In this document: piece by piece, positions 1 to 5,365 of the stretch
Position numbering within the stretch: the stretch's first letter is position 1
How the letters are laid out: each line of letters begins with the position of its first letter
NCBI GenBank assembly: GCA_023230025.1
Contig: JALNYD010000137.1
Coordinates: 1-7,079 of the forward strand
Source of the DNA: Candidatus Cloacimonadota bacterium
Lineage (GTDB): Bacteria; Cloacimonadota; Cloacimonadia; Cloacimonadales; Cloacimonadaceae
Direction: 5' to 3'
Length of the DNA stretch: 7,079 nt
Program-made: the position numbers and the translations under genes
Notes under the pieces: model-generated
Databases searched by the model: none
What the model saw: the letters and a program-made list of their open reading frames with translations, nothing else
Told to the model about the DNA's origin: nothing

Positions 1-980
1 CCGGGCAGTTTAGCTACATCCCTATCCCTTATGCCCATGATATGAGCCCGGGAGTGTATCGCTTGCAAGCGTATTTAATCTCACCCTATGATGGTGAGTT
101 GATCCCCTTGGGTGGCACGGAAACGATCACTTTGGGCAATGTGCAAAACCTGGAGTACGGAGATGGGGATATTGCCGGCAATCAACCCGTTGATTTTTAC
201 TGGCCAAACAGCCTCTATGAATGCATCTATACTTCCGAAGAACTGGGCGGAATTCATGGACAGATCACTAGCCTGGCTATGTACAACAGCTTTAGCGGTG
301 ATGGCATCAATGATGTTCCGCTCAAAGTGTATCTGGGTAACACCTATGAAAACCATCTCTTTGATGGCTGGATCCCCTCCGATCAGCTCAGCCTGGTCTA
401 TGACGGTGAACTGGACTTCCCTGAAGGCTCAGCGGAGATTCTCTTCAATCTGGATACTCCCTTCACTCTGAACCAGGGTCAGAACCTGGTGATGATGGTT
501 CAACGACAAGGTGGGGAAGGACAGCAAACAGGCAAGCTCTTTCTCTGCCAGGAATCAGACGGCATGAATGGCAGGTTGGCCACTACCAATACTACTCCCC
601 TGGATTCTGCCAATCCACCCGCTACAGCAGCATTTACGGGCAAAACCCCCAAACTGGGGATTTGGTATATCCCCGGAGTGGATAATATGGATGAGCTCGC
701 GCCATCGCTGCAAAGCGCAAGGGTCTATCCCAATCCCTTTAGTGAGGCATCCAGCCTGGAGTTCACACTCAAACATGCCGGATACCAGGAAATAGCAGTT
801 TACAACCTCAAGGGACAACTGGTGAAAACACTATTTGCTGGTTTTCGCCAAGCCGGAGACTACAGTGTGAGCTGGAATGGCCGCGATGAACGGGGTGAGC
901 AGGTGGCAAACGGCATTTACTTCTATCGGATCAAGAGCGCTAAGGGGCAGAACAGCCATAAAACCATTCTGATCAGATAG
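1..980 (+). CDS. C-terminal part of a secreted/surface protein with T9SS/FlgD-like sorting domain (5' truncated)
   Basis: The reading frame is open from base 3 to the TAG at 978-980, and no start is needed at the Met at 42. The visible residues before that Met (GQFSYIPIPYAHD) continue the same beta-rich style, so the gene starts upstream of the window. About 177-505 encodes a module I have seen in FCB-group surface proteins: an aromatic stretch, then IYTSEEL, GQITSLAMY, a VYLGNT strand, a WIP...LVYDG segment and an NLVMMV strand. From about 717 to 977 there is a C-terminal domain of roughly 86 residues with YPNPF, VYNLKGQLV, SWNGRDERGEQVANGIYFYR and a basic end (KTILIR). This matches the type A T9SS C-terminal sorting domain / FlgD-like Ig fold, which directs secretion to the cell surface. 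The catalytic or binding role lies in the missing N-terminal part, so no function is assigned. No strong terminator follows the stop. Confidence 0.85.
   Translation, partial: GQFSYIPIPYAHDMSPGVYRLQAYLISPYDGELIPLGGTETITLGNVQNLEYGDGDIAGNQPVDFYWPNSLYECIYTSEELGGIHGQITSLAMYNSFSGDGINDVPLKVYLGNTYENHLFDGWIPSDQLSLVYDGELDFPEGSAEILFNLDTPFTLNQGQNLVMMVQRQGGEGQQTGKLFLCQESDGMNGRLATTNTTPLDSANPPATAAFTGKTPKLGIWYIPGVDNMDELAPSLQSARVYPNPFSEASSLEFTLKHAGYQEIAVYNLKGQLVKTLFAGFRQAGDYSVSWNGRDERGEQVANGIYFYRIKSAKGQNSHKTILIR
717..977 (+). other. T9SS type A / FlgD-like C-terminal sorting domain
   Basis: Domain-level annotation inside the truncated surface protein. Hallmarks in order are YPNPF (a Pro-rich entry strand), a central VYNLKGQLVKTL strand pair, a Gly-Asp-Tyr turn (AGDYSVSWNG), the GEQVANGIYFYR hairpin and a final Lys-Thr-Ile-Leu-Ile-Arg strand ending at the stop codon. 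In proteins of the Bacteroidota and relatives, this position and pattern mark cargo of the type IX secretion system. In Cloacimonadota the same fold is often annotated FlgD_ig. Which secretion route operates here is inferred. Confidence 0.75.
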
Positions 981-1055
981 AGCGTTGATGCTCAGCTAGC
1001 TTGATGTGGGTATATTGCTTGCAGGCTAGGAGAGAGGACTTTGCGTTGTGGTGGT

Positions 1056-1086
1056 TCAAATCGCCATATAGTTACGATGCGACTCA
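1056..1086. repeat. Possible decayed third hairpin repeat unit
   Basis: This stretch ends in gactca at 1086, exactly 54 nt before the end of unit 1. By eye it matches units 1 and 2 at about 18 of 31 positions. Its hairpin region GTTAC-GAT-GCGAC (1071-1083) still pairs at four of five positions, one of them a G-T wobble. The shared phase is the main argument. The similarity alone would be weak. Confidence 0.4.
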
Positions 1087-1109
1087 ATCCTATATCTTGC
1101 ATACATATG

Positions 1110-1140
1110 GCTATCTGAAATGTCGTCCCGTTGGGACTCA
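1110..1140. repeat. Hairpin repeat unit 1
   Basis: A 31-nt unit that opens with gctatctgaaatgtc, contains the 13-nt hairpin GTCCC-GTT-GGGAC (1125-1137) and ends tca. It is repeated with three changes exactly 54 nt downstream. Two of the three changes are a matched C-to-G / G-to-C pair in the stem, so the stem stays fully paired. Confidence 0.85.
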
Positions 1141-1163
1141 GTTATTGCTTGGCCTGTGATCAT

Positions 1164-1194
1164 GCTATCTGAAATGTCGTGCCGATGGCACTCA
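1164..1194. repeat. Hairpin repeat unit 2
   Basis: Same 31-nt layout as unit 1. The hairpin reads GTGCC-GAT-GGCAC (1179-1191). The first 17 bases, gctatctgaaatgtcgt, are identical to unit 1. The third stem pair is swapped on both arms and the middle loop base differs. The 23-nt spacer between units 1 and 2 shows no obvious structure. Confidence 0.85.
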
Positions 1195-1247
1195 AACTGT
1201 AACCTAGACCTGCAAGCTGCCACCTCGCCTTAACAGTGATAAAACTC

Positions 1248-1288
1248 TTGACTGATTTGGCGTGGCAAAAAATCTGGTGTTCTATAAG
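1248..1288 (+). promoter_or_regulatory. Likely promoter of the rpmH-rnpA-yidD-yidC-jag operon
   Basis: An AT-rich stretch just before the operon. The best -10 candidate is TCTATA (1281-1286), overlapping TATAAG (1283-1288). A -35 candidate at proper distance is TTGGCG (1257-1262, 18-base spacer). A better-looking TTGACT at 1248-1253 lies too far away (27 bases). The position gives a leader of roughly 25-30 bases before the ribosome binding site. Exact boxes are uncertain. Confidence 0.45.
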
Positions 1289-1320
1289 AAAAACTGTGAA
1301 AATCATAAGGAGACAGATAA

Positions 1321-1455
1321 ATGAAAAGGACTTATCAGCCCTCAAACAGATCCCGTAAAAACACCCATGGCTTCCGCCTGCGGATGTCCACCAAAAACGG
1401 TCGCAAAGTACTGGCCCGTCGCAGAGCTAAAGGGAGAAAAGAACTCTGTGTATAA
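1321..1455 (+). CDS. rpmH: 50S ribosomal protein L34
   Basis: This 44-residue protein is too short for many gene callers. It begins MKRTYQPSNRSRKNTHGFRLRM and continues STKNGRKVLARRRAKGRKEL, the textbook L34 sequence: the KRTYQPS opening, the HGFR.RM core and the very basic NGRKVLARRRAKGR helix that sits in 23S rRNA. The usual family length is 44-47 residues, so it is complete. The AAGGAG Shine-Dalgarno at 1307-1312 lies 8 bases before the ATG. rnpA follows after 3 bases, as in most bacteria, and the two are certainly co-transcribed. It ends in Cys-Val instead of the more usual Ser/Thr/Ala-rich end, a minor variation. Confidence 0.98.
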   Translation: MKRTYQPSNRSRKNTHGFRLRMSTKNGRKVLARRRAKGRKELCV

Positions 1456-1458
1456 CCC

Positions 1459-1773
1459 ATGATCCGTTGGATCAAGTCCCATCAGGAATACATGGATTTC
1501 ATGCAGGCTGCAAAAGCTTGTCGGACGGAGCATTTTTATGCCCCAACTCTTCCTTCACCGGAGGGATTGGCGCTAGGAATCACGATCAGCAAAAAGGTGG
1601 GGAAAGCCGTGCAGCGAAACCGGCTGAAACGCAGAATCAAGGCTTGGTGCATTATGCATCCTGAAGATTTGGCAACACAGGGCAGAATGAACCTGATTGC
1701 TCGCAAGGGAGCAGCGGAGCTTTCCTGGGAGCAGCTTTCGGCAGAGCTTTGCCAGTTGATGAGGTCTGTATAA
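1459..1773 (+). CDS. rnpA: Ribonuclease P protein component
   Basis: The protein has 104 residues and is the protein subunit of RNase P. It helps the catalytic RNA bind pre-tRNA and remove 5' leaders. The signature is KKVGKAVQRNRLKRRIK at residues 45-61, with the RNR motif at 53-55. It is preceded by the N-terminal pattern of the family (IKSHQEYMDFMQAAK, then a surface strand) and the LGITISKK strand. The length is slightly short for the family (about 105-125). The ATG at 1459 follows the rpmH stop by 3 bases, and its ribosome binding site would lie inside the end of rpmH (the gggag at 1432-1436 is too far off, so coupling to rpmH translation is likely). The stop overlaps the yidD start. Confidence 0.95.
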   Translation: MIRWIKSHQEYMDFMQAAKACRTEHFYAPTLPSPEGLALGITISKKVGKAVQRNRLKRRIKAWCIMHPEDLATQGRMNLIARKGAAELSWEQLSAELCQLMRSV

Positions 1774-2009
1774 TGTTGCACTGGTCTATCTCCAGCTTGC
1801 CCCAATTCATTGCACTAAGGCTGATTCGCTTCTATCAGATAGCGATTTCGCCTTACTTGCCACGAAGCTGCAGATTTAATCCATCATGTTCAAGTTATGC
1901 TATGCAAGCATATCAAAAATTCCCGCTGCTAAAAGCCACCTACCTCAGCCTTTGGCGCATTCTGCGCTGTAATCCCTTTTGTAAGGGCGGCTACGATCCA
2001 CTACCCTAA
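1773..2009 (+). CDS. yidD: Membrane protein insertion efficiency factor YidD
   Basis: A 78-residue protein of the YidD (DUF37) family, a small membrane-associated helper of YidC-dependent insertion. Conserved blocks are all present: FYQIAISPYLP (20-30), CRFNPSCSSYA (33-43) and RCNPFCKGGYDPLP (65-78), with Cys at 33, 39, 66 and 70. The N-terminal LPQFIALRLIRFYQ segment forms the amphipathic helix. I chose the ATG at 1773 over the in-frame TTG at 1749. It overlaps the rnpA stop by one base (TAATG), has GAGG at 1761-1764 eight bases upstream, and gives the family's usual start point. The stop TAA at 2007-2009 overlaps the Shine-Dalgarno of yidC. Confidence 0.95.
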   Translation: MLHWSISSLPQFIALRLIRFYQIAISPYLPRSCRFNPSCSSYAMQAYQKFPLLKATYLSLWRILRCNPFCKGGYDPLP

Positions 2010-2021
2010 GGAGATATTTTG
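2008..2021 (+). promoter_or_regulatory. Ribosome binding site that fixes the TTG start of yidC
   Basis: AAGGAG at 2008-2013 stands 5 bases before a TTG at 2019. The last two bases of the yidD stop codon (TAA, 2007-2009) are the first two of this site, so yidD termination and yidC initiation are physically linked. The protein from TTG begins MDKRTITALLMMLVLYLAF, the classical YidC N-terminus, which confirms the non-ATG start. Confidence 0.85.
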
Positions 2022-3659
2022 GATAAACGCACAATTACTGCTCTATTGATGATGTTGGTGTTGTATCTGGCCTTTGATACCTTTGTTTGGAAGCCCCAGC
2101 GTCAAGCTGCCATGCAAGCCAACATGATCCAACCTCAAGAAACTCCAACCATTGCCGATAGCAGTGATGTGTCCGAAATCCCTCCGGTTACATCCATTGC
2201 CACTAGTGATACTTTGCTGGGTAAGGTCGCAAGCACAACCAGTAAGTTGAGTTTGGAAAATGAGCATATCAAGGTGCAATTTGACTCCAAGGGAGCCATG
2301 ATCACATCGATCGAACTCAAGAATTTCAAATACAACGAAAGCAAATTGGTGGATCTTATCCCTGAAGCTACATCAATTGCTGGCACCAGTGTTTACTATG
2401 GATCCAACAGCACTGATCTCAGTAATACAGCTTTTAACTATGAGCAGGATGCAGCGGGGAAGAGCGTTACTTTTTACCTGGGTGAGTTAGCCAATCCCAC
2501 AATTCTGAAACGCTATGTTTTGGATGACCGTTTTGGCATATCTTTGGATGTAGAAGTCCAGAACCTGCCGTCAATCAATGGAATAAGGTTGGATTTTGAA
2601 GCCGGGATTGCCGATAGTGAAGAGAACACCAAATCCAAGAATCAGGATTATCGCTTTTTCCTGAATGCCGACAACAACATTCTCAAAGTGCCATTATCCA
2701 AACTGCGTAAAAACCAGCCTCAGGGAAGCTTTGGCAGCTTTGCCTGGATGGCCGTTCGGAGCAAGTATTTCACTCTAGCTCTGCGCGAGATTGAGCCCCC
2801 TCTCAGCCGCAGTTTCAACACCGTTATCAATCCCGATACTGCAAATCCTGGCTTTAGCCTGGACAGCTTCAACCGGAGTTCCAAACAAAGCTGGAAACAA
2901 AGCTTTGTGCTCTATGCCGGTCCTGCCGATTCGGACATTCTCAAGGACTATGGCAGACAGATGGAAAACATAGCCGAACGGGGAGCGAACTGGCTGCGTT
3001 GGCTGGGTAACATCATGGCCTGGTTCTTGAATTGGCTGCATGGCTATATCAGCAATTATGGCGTAGTATTGATCATCCTGGCTTTGGTGCTGAAGATTGT
3101 GTTGCATCCCCTTACCCACAAGAGCCTTACTTCTTCGATGAAGATGCAGAAGATTCAGCCTCAATTGCAGGTTTTGCAAAAGAAGTACAAGGATGATCCC
3201 AAGACCCTGCAGCTTGAGATGAGCAAGCTCTACAAGGAAGCTGGTGCAAACCCACTTTCAGGTTGTTTGCCGCTATTGCTGCAGATGCCGATCTTCATCT
3301 CTCTTTACAATGTGTTGCGCTACTCGCTGGATATGCGTAATGCCGGATTTGTGCTCTGGCTCACTGATCTCTCAGAGCCGGATCCCTATCTGATACTTCC
3401 CATCATCATGGGTGTGTTTATGATTATTCAATCCCTGATGATGCAACCCAAGAAAGCCAATCTGGATGAAATGGATGAAAAGCAAAAAGCTATGCAGTCA
3501 TCTCAAAAGATGATGACCTGGATGATGCCGATCATGATGTTCTTCATTTTCCGTAATATGCCAGCCGGATTGGTACTCTATTGGACCACATTCAATATCT
3601 TCTCGGTAATCCAGCAGTATTACCTGATGAAGCACTACAAAAATAAGGATTTTGCTTAA
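2019..3659 (+). CDS. yidC: Membrane protein insertase YidC (OxaI/Alb3 family)
   Basis: The protein has 546 residues and inserts and folds inner-membrane proteins, alone or with SecYEG. The N-terminal membrane helix is at about 6-23, directly after MDKRT, followed by a linker and the large periplasmic beta domain (about 70-325) of Gram-negative YidC. The conserved core starts at about 335: a helix with GVVLIILALVLKIVLHPLTHKS (about 347-368), a charged coiled-coil hairpin (KMQKIQPQLQVLQKKYKDD), the family signature NPLSGCLPLLLQMPIFISLYNVLR (about 411-434), a helix at about 457-475, and the last pair at about 499-536 including MPAGLVLYW. The groove position that is Arg in E. coli (R366) aligns with Lys359 here. 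The start is TTG with an AAGGAG 5 bases away. The stop at 3657-3659 abuts the jag ATG with no spacing. Confidence 0.97.
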   Translation: MDKRTITALLMMLVLYLAFDTFVWKPQRQAAMQANMIQPQETPTIADSSDVSEIPPVTSIATSDTLLGKVASTTSKLSLENEHIKVQFDSKGAMITSIELKNFKYNESKLVDLIPEATSIAGTSVYYGSNSTDLSNTAFNYEQDAAGKSVTFYLGELANPTILKRYVLDDRFGISLDVEVQNLPSINGIRLDFEAGIADSEENTKSKNQDYRFFLNADNNILKVPLSKLRKNQPQGSFGSFAWMAVRSKYFTLALREIEPPLSRSFNTVINPDTANPGFSLDSFNRSSKQSWKQSFVLYAGPADSDILKDYGRQMENIAERGANWLRWLGNIMAWFLNWLHGYISNYGVVLIILALVLKIVLHPLTHKSLTSSMKMQKIQPQLQVLQKKYKDDPKTLQLEMSKLYKEAGANPLSGCLPLLLQMPIFISLYNVLRYSLDMRNAGFVLWLTDLSEPDPYLILPIIMGVFMIIQSLMMQPKKANLDEMDEKQKAMQSSQKMMTWMMPIMMFFIFRNMPAGLVLYWTTFNIFSVIQQYYLMKHYKNKDFA

Positions 3660-4532
3660 ATGAATACGATTGACAAGAGCGGATTGAGTGTCGAGGACAT
3701 CATCCGCGATTTCCGCATTGAACACAATATTCGTGATCACGAACTCAAGTACGAGATTTTGAAAAGACCCTCCAAGGGTTTTTTAGGGTTGTTTTCCAAC
3801 AAGTTGGCACTGGTGCGCTTCCAGGTGCCAGAAAGCGCTGATAGGGTTAGCATGTTTACTCAAACGCTACTTAAGAAAATGGGCATTAGTTTTGGTGGAG
3901 TCACCACTAAAATGGAGGGGAAGACTCTCTATCTAACCATCGAGGGTATCGTTGAAACAGGATTCATCATCGGGAAAAACGGAGCTATGCTGGAGACAAT
4001 CCAGTATCTCCTGAACCGCGTTTTCGAGGGTGATCGCAAGCTGGACCGCATATATCTGGATGCCGATGGTTATCGCGAGCGCAGGGAATCCCAATTCCTG
4101 CATAAATATCTGCCTCAGATCAATAAGATCAAGAGCCATGGCAAAGCTCTGACTCTGGAACCGATGAGTCCCGGAGAACGCAGGATTATTCATCGCCATA
4201 TTGAACGCGACAAAGGTTTGCGCACCCTTACAATTGGTGATGGCGATAACAAACGTATTGTTATCTTCTCGTCCAAGCTCAAGGAAAGCGAAGCATTACA
4301 GCAAGCCCAACACGGAGAGAATCCTGAGGTAGCTCGTGCTCCACGTCCCCAAACCCGACATCCGAGAAAGAACGATAATCAACAGGCTCCCAAGCGCAAT
4401 CCAAAACCCCAGCCTGTGAAAGATGAGAATCAAGCTTCTGAGGATCGTAAACCGCGTCCTCCCCGCAAGCCGCGTCCTCGCAAGCCGCGTCCGCCACGTA
4501 AGGATAATGATACTCCAAGATCCGGAGAATAA
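3660..4532 (+). CDS. jag: Jag/KhpB RNA-binding protein (Jag_N-KH-R3H) with long basic tail
   Basis: The protein has 290 residues and is the SpoIIIJ-associated protein family, also called KhpB, a cytoplasmic RNA-binding regulator nearly always encoded beside yidC. The Jag_N domain (1-53) carries the KGFLGLFS motif (39-46). The KH domain (about 60-135) has IGKNG at 104-108 as the RNA-contacting loop. The R3H domain (about 140-206) carries the R-x3-H motif at Arg174 and His178. Residues about 215-290 form a disordered, highly basic Pro/Arg/Lys tail, ending in near-repeats of KPRPPRK at 264-281. The core family protein ends near 205-210, so the tail is an addition. The ATG directly follows the yidC stop (TAAATG), with AAGGA at 3645-3649 inside yidC. 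The same zero-base junction joins it to the next gene. Confidence 0.95.
   Translation: MNTIDKSGLSVEDIIRDFRIEHNIRDHELKYEILKRPSKGFLGLFSNKLALVRFQVPESADRVSMFTQTLLKKMGISFGGVTTKMEGKTLYLTIEGIVETGFIIGKNGAMLETIQYLLNRVFEGDRKLDRIYLDADGYRERRESQFLHKYLPQINKIKSHGKALTLEPMSPGERRIIHRHIERDKGLRTLTIGDGDNKRIVIFSSKLKESEALQQAQHGENPEVARAPRPQTRHPRKNDNQQAPKRNPKPQPVKDENQASEDRKPRPPRKPRPRKPRPPRKDNDTPRSGE
4446..4502 (+). repeat. Short in-frame repeats encoding the basic Pro-Arg tail of Jag
   Basis: The nonamer ccgcgtcct occurs at 4452-4460 and 4470-4478 and, with one change, at 4485-4493, spaced 18 and 15 bases, so the frame is kept. It encodes alternating KPRP and PRK units. This is the sort of simple repeat that grows or shrinks by slippage. 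The tail length probably differs between related strains. Confidence 0.7.
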
Positions 4533-5327
4533 ATGACAATCTTCAAGGTTTTTGCCGGTCATTATTGGTCTGACGGGGGAGCGCTGATGGGCGTTCTTCC
4601 ATATGCTATCTGGAAAGATAAGATTAAGACCGACGAGCGGCGACGGCAGAAGATGGATCTGAACCTGTTATTGATTGTTTCCGAAAATCGCAGGATCCTG
4701 GTTGATACAGGTTTGGGGAATCGTCTAAGTGACAAACAACGCGATATCTATCAACCCAGTGACTTTGCTTTGCCACAGGCTCTGGGTGAACTCGGCTTCC
4801 GCGATATTGATATCACTGATGTGATTATGACGCATCTGCATTTTGATCATGCCGGGGGTATTGTGACTAGTTTTGGCGAGCATGAGGATCTCACTTTTCC
4901 CAAGGCCAGATACTGGATTCAAAAGGACGAATGGGAGATTGCAAAAAACCCGGATGGCCTGAATCAAGCAGCCTATTCTTTCGACCACCAGTTATCAATG
5001 CTGAACCAAAAAGGCAGAGTAAACCTGATCGAGGGTGAAGTGGAGATTGCTGCAGGTGTTCGCTGTGTTAAATGTGGTGGGCATACCCATGGATCACAGT
5101 ACGTTCAGATTCAAACTTCGGATGCCTTTTACATTTATGCCGGTGATATCATCGCCACCAAGTTTCATACCTCTTTGGCCATAACATCTGCTTATGATAT
5201 TTGCCGCGCTGATACGTTCAAAGCCAAAAAGGATATCTACAGCAGATTGAAGCAGCATAACGGTTATCTGCTTCTGGATCATGATACCAAATACTGGGAG
5301 ATTCCCATTACAGACCTACGGGTTTAA
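4533..5327 (+). CDS. Metallo-beta-lactamase-fold hydrolase, lactonase-like subgroup, substrate unknown
   Basis: The protein has 264 residues with no signal peptide, so it is probably cytoplasmic. The dinuclear metal site is complete: HLHFDH at residues 101-106 (His101, His103, Asp105, His106), His184 in the CGGHTHGS segment, Asp205 in YAGDI and His250 in LLLDHD. An N-terminal ILVDTGLG strand (55-62) comes before, as expected. The layout and length resemble the AHL-lactonase (AiiA/AttM) branch. After the bridging Asp, this protein reads D-I-I-A-T-K where I recall AiiA having D-A-S-Y-T-K, so the active-site Tyr seems to be Ala208, and lactonase activity should not be assumed. The ATG abuts the jag stop, with GGAG at 4524-4527 five bases upstream. 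It is the last gene of the operon, closed by the hairpin at 5337-5356. Confidence 0.88.
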   Translation: MTIFKVFAGHYWSDGGALMGVLPYAIWKDKIKTDERRRQKMDLNLLLIVSENRRILVDTGLGNRLSDKQRDIYQPSDFALPQALGELGFRDIDITDVIMTHLHFDHAGGIVTSFGEHEDLTFPKARYWIQKDEWEIAKNPDGLNQAAYSFDHQLSMLNQKGRVNLIEGEVEIAAGVRCVKCGGHTHGSQYVQIQTSDAFYIYAGDIIATKFHTSLAITSAYDICRADTFKAKKDIYSRLKQHNGYLLLDHDTKYWEIPITDLRV

Positions 5328-5361
5328 AAAACTATCGGGCCGGAATCATCCGGCCCATTTT
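5326..5361. terminator. Bidirectional intrinsic terminator between convergent genes
   Basis: A perfect 7-bp GC stem, GGGCCGG (5337-5343) and CCGGCCC (5350-5356), with loop AATCAT. On the plus strand it is followed by ATTTT. On the minus strand it is followed, after five bases, by six T residues (the A run at 5326-5331). It lies 9 bases after the hydrolase stop and 9 bases after the stop of the minus-strand TPR gene, so it can end both transcripts. Confidence 0.85.
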
Positions 5362-5365
5362 CATA

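Larger units (their letters stand above)
1017..1217. repeat. Imperfect inverted repeat flanking the hairpin units
   Basis: GCTTGCAGGCTAGG at 1017-1030 is matched in inverse by CCTAGACCTGCAAGC at 1203-1217, whose reverse complement is GCTTGCAGGTCTAGG. The two differ by a single one-base insertion. The arms enclose about 170 bases that contain all three hairpin units. No transposase gene and no clear target-site duplication is visible, so a small non-autonomous element is only one reading. Confidence 0.5.
981..1320. other. 340-base non-coding region with repeats and the rpmH operon promoter
   Basis: No convincing gene on either strand. From left to right it holds a short unmarked stretch after the surface gene with no T-rich terminator, an inverted-repeat arm at 1017-1030, hairpin repeat units at 1056-1086 (decayed), 1110-1140 and 1164-1194, the second inverted-repeat arm at 1203-1217, promoter-like sequence at 1248-1288 and the ribosome binding site of rpmH at 1307-1312. 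Confidence 0.7.

Noticed and set aside
980..1000. Terminator after the surface protein gene
   Set aside because: Only a 4-bp stem (GAGC/GCTC) overlapping the stop codon and no T run.
1050..1068. tRNA T-loop look-alike (GGTTCAAATC)
   Set aside because: The flanking bases do not form a T-stem, and no anticodon or acceptor arms can be drawn upstream.
1056..1194. CRISPR array (31-nt repeats, 23-nt spacers)
   Set aside because: Only two good units, imperfect repeats with covarying stems, spacers shorter than usual and no cas genes in the window.
981..1320. Replication origin beside rpmH
   Set aside because: No TTATCCACA-like DnaA box on either strand, no dnaA gene and no AT-rich unwinding block. 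The repeats here are GC-stem hairpins.
1749..1772. Earlier TTG start for yidD
   Set aside because: It adds 8 residues not seen in the family. The ATG at 1773 overlaps the rnpA stop and has a well-placed GAGG.
2775..3179. Minus-strand open frame of 134 codons inside yidC
   Set aside because: It is a shadow of the conserved yidC coding sequence, with low-complexity His/Gln-rich composition and no start signals.
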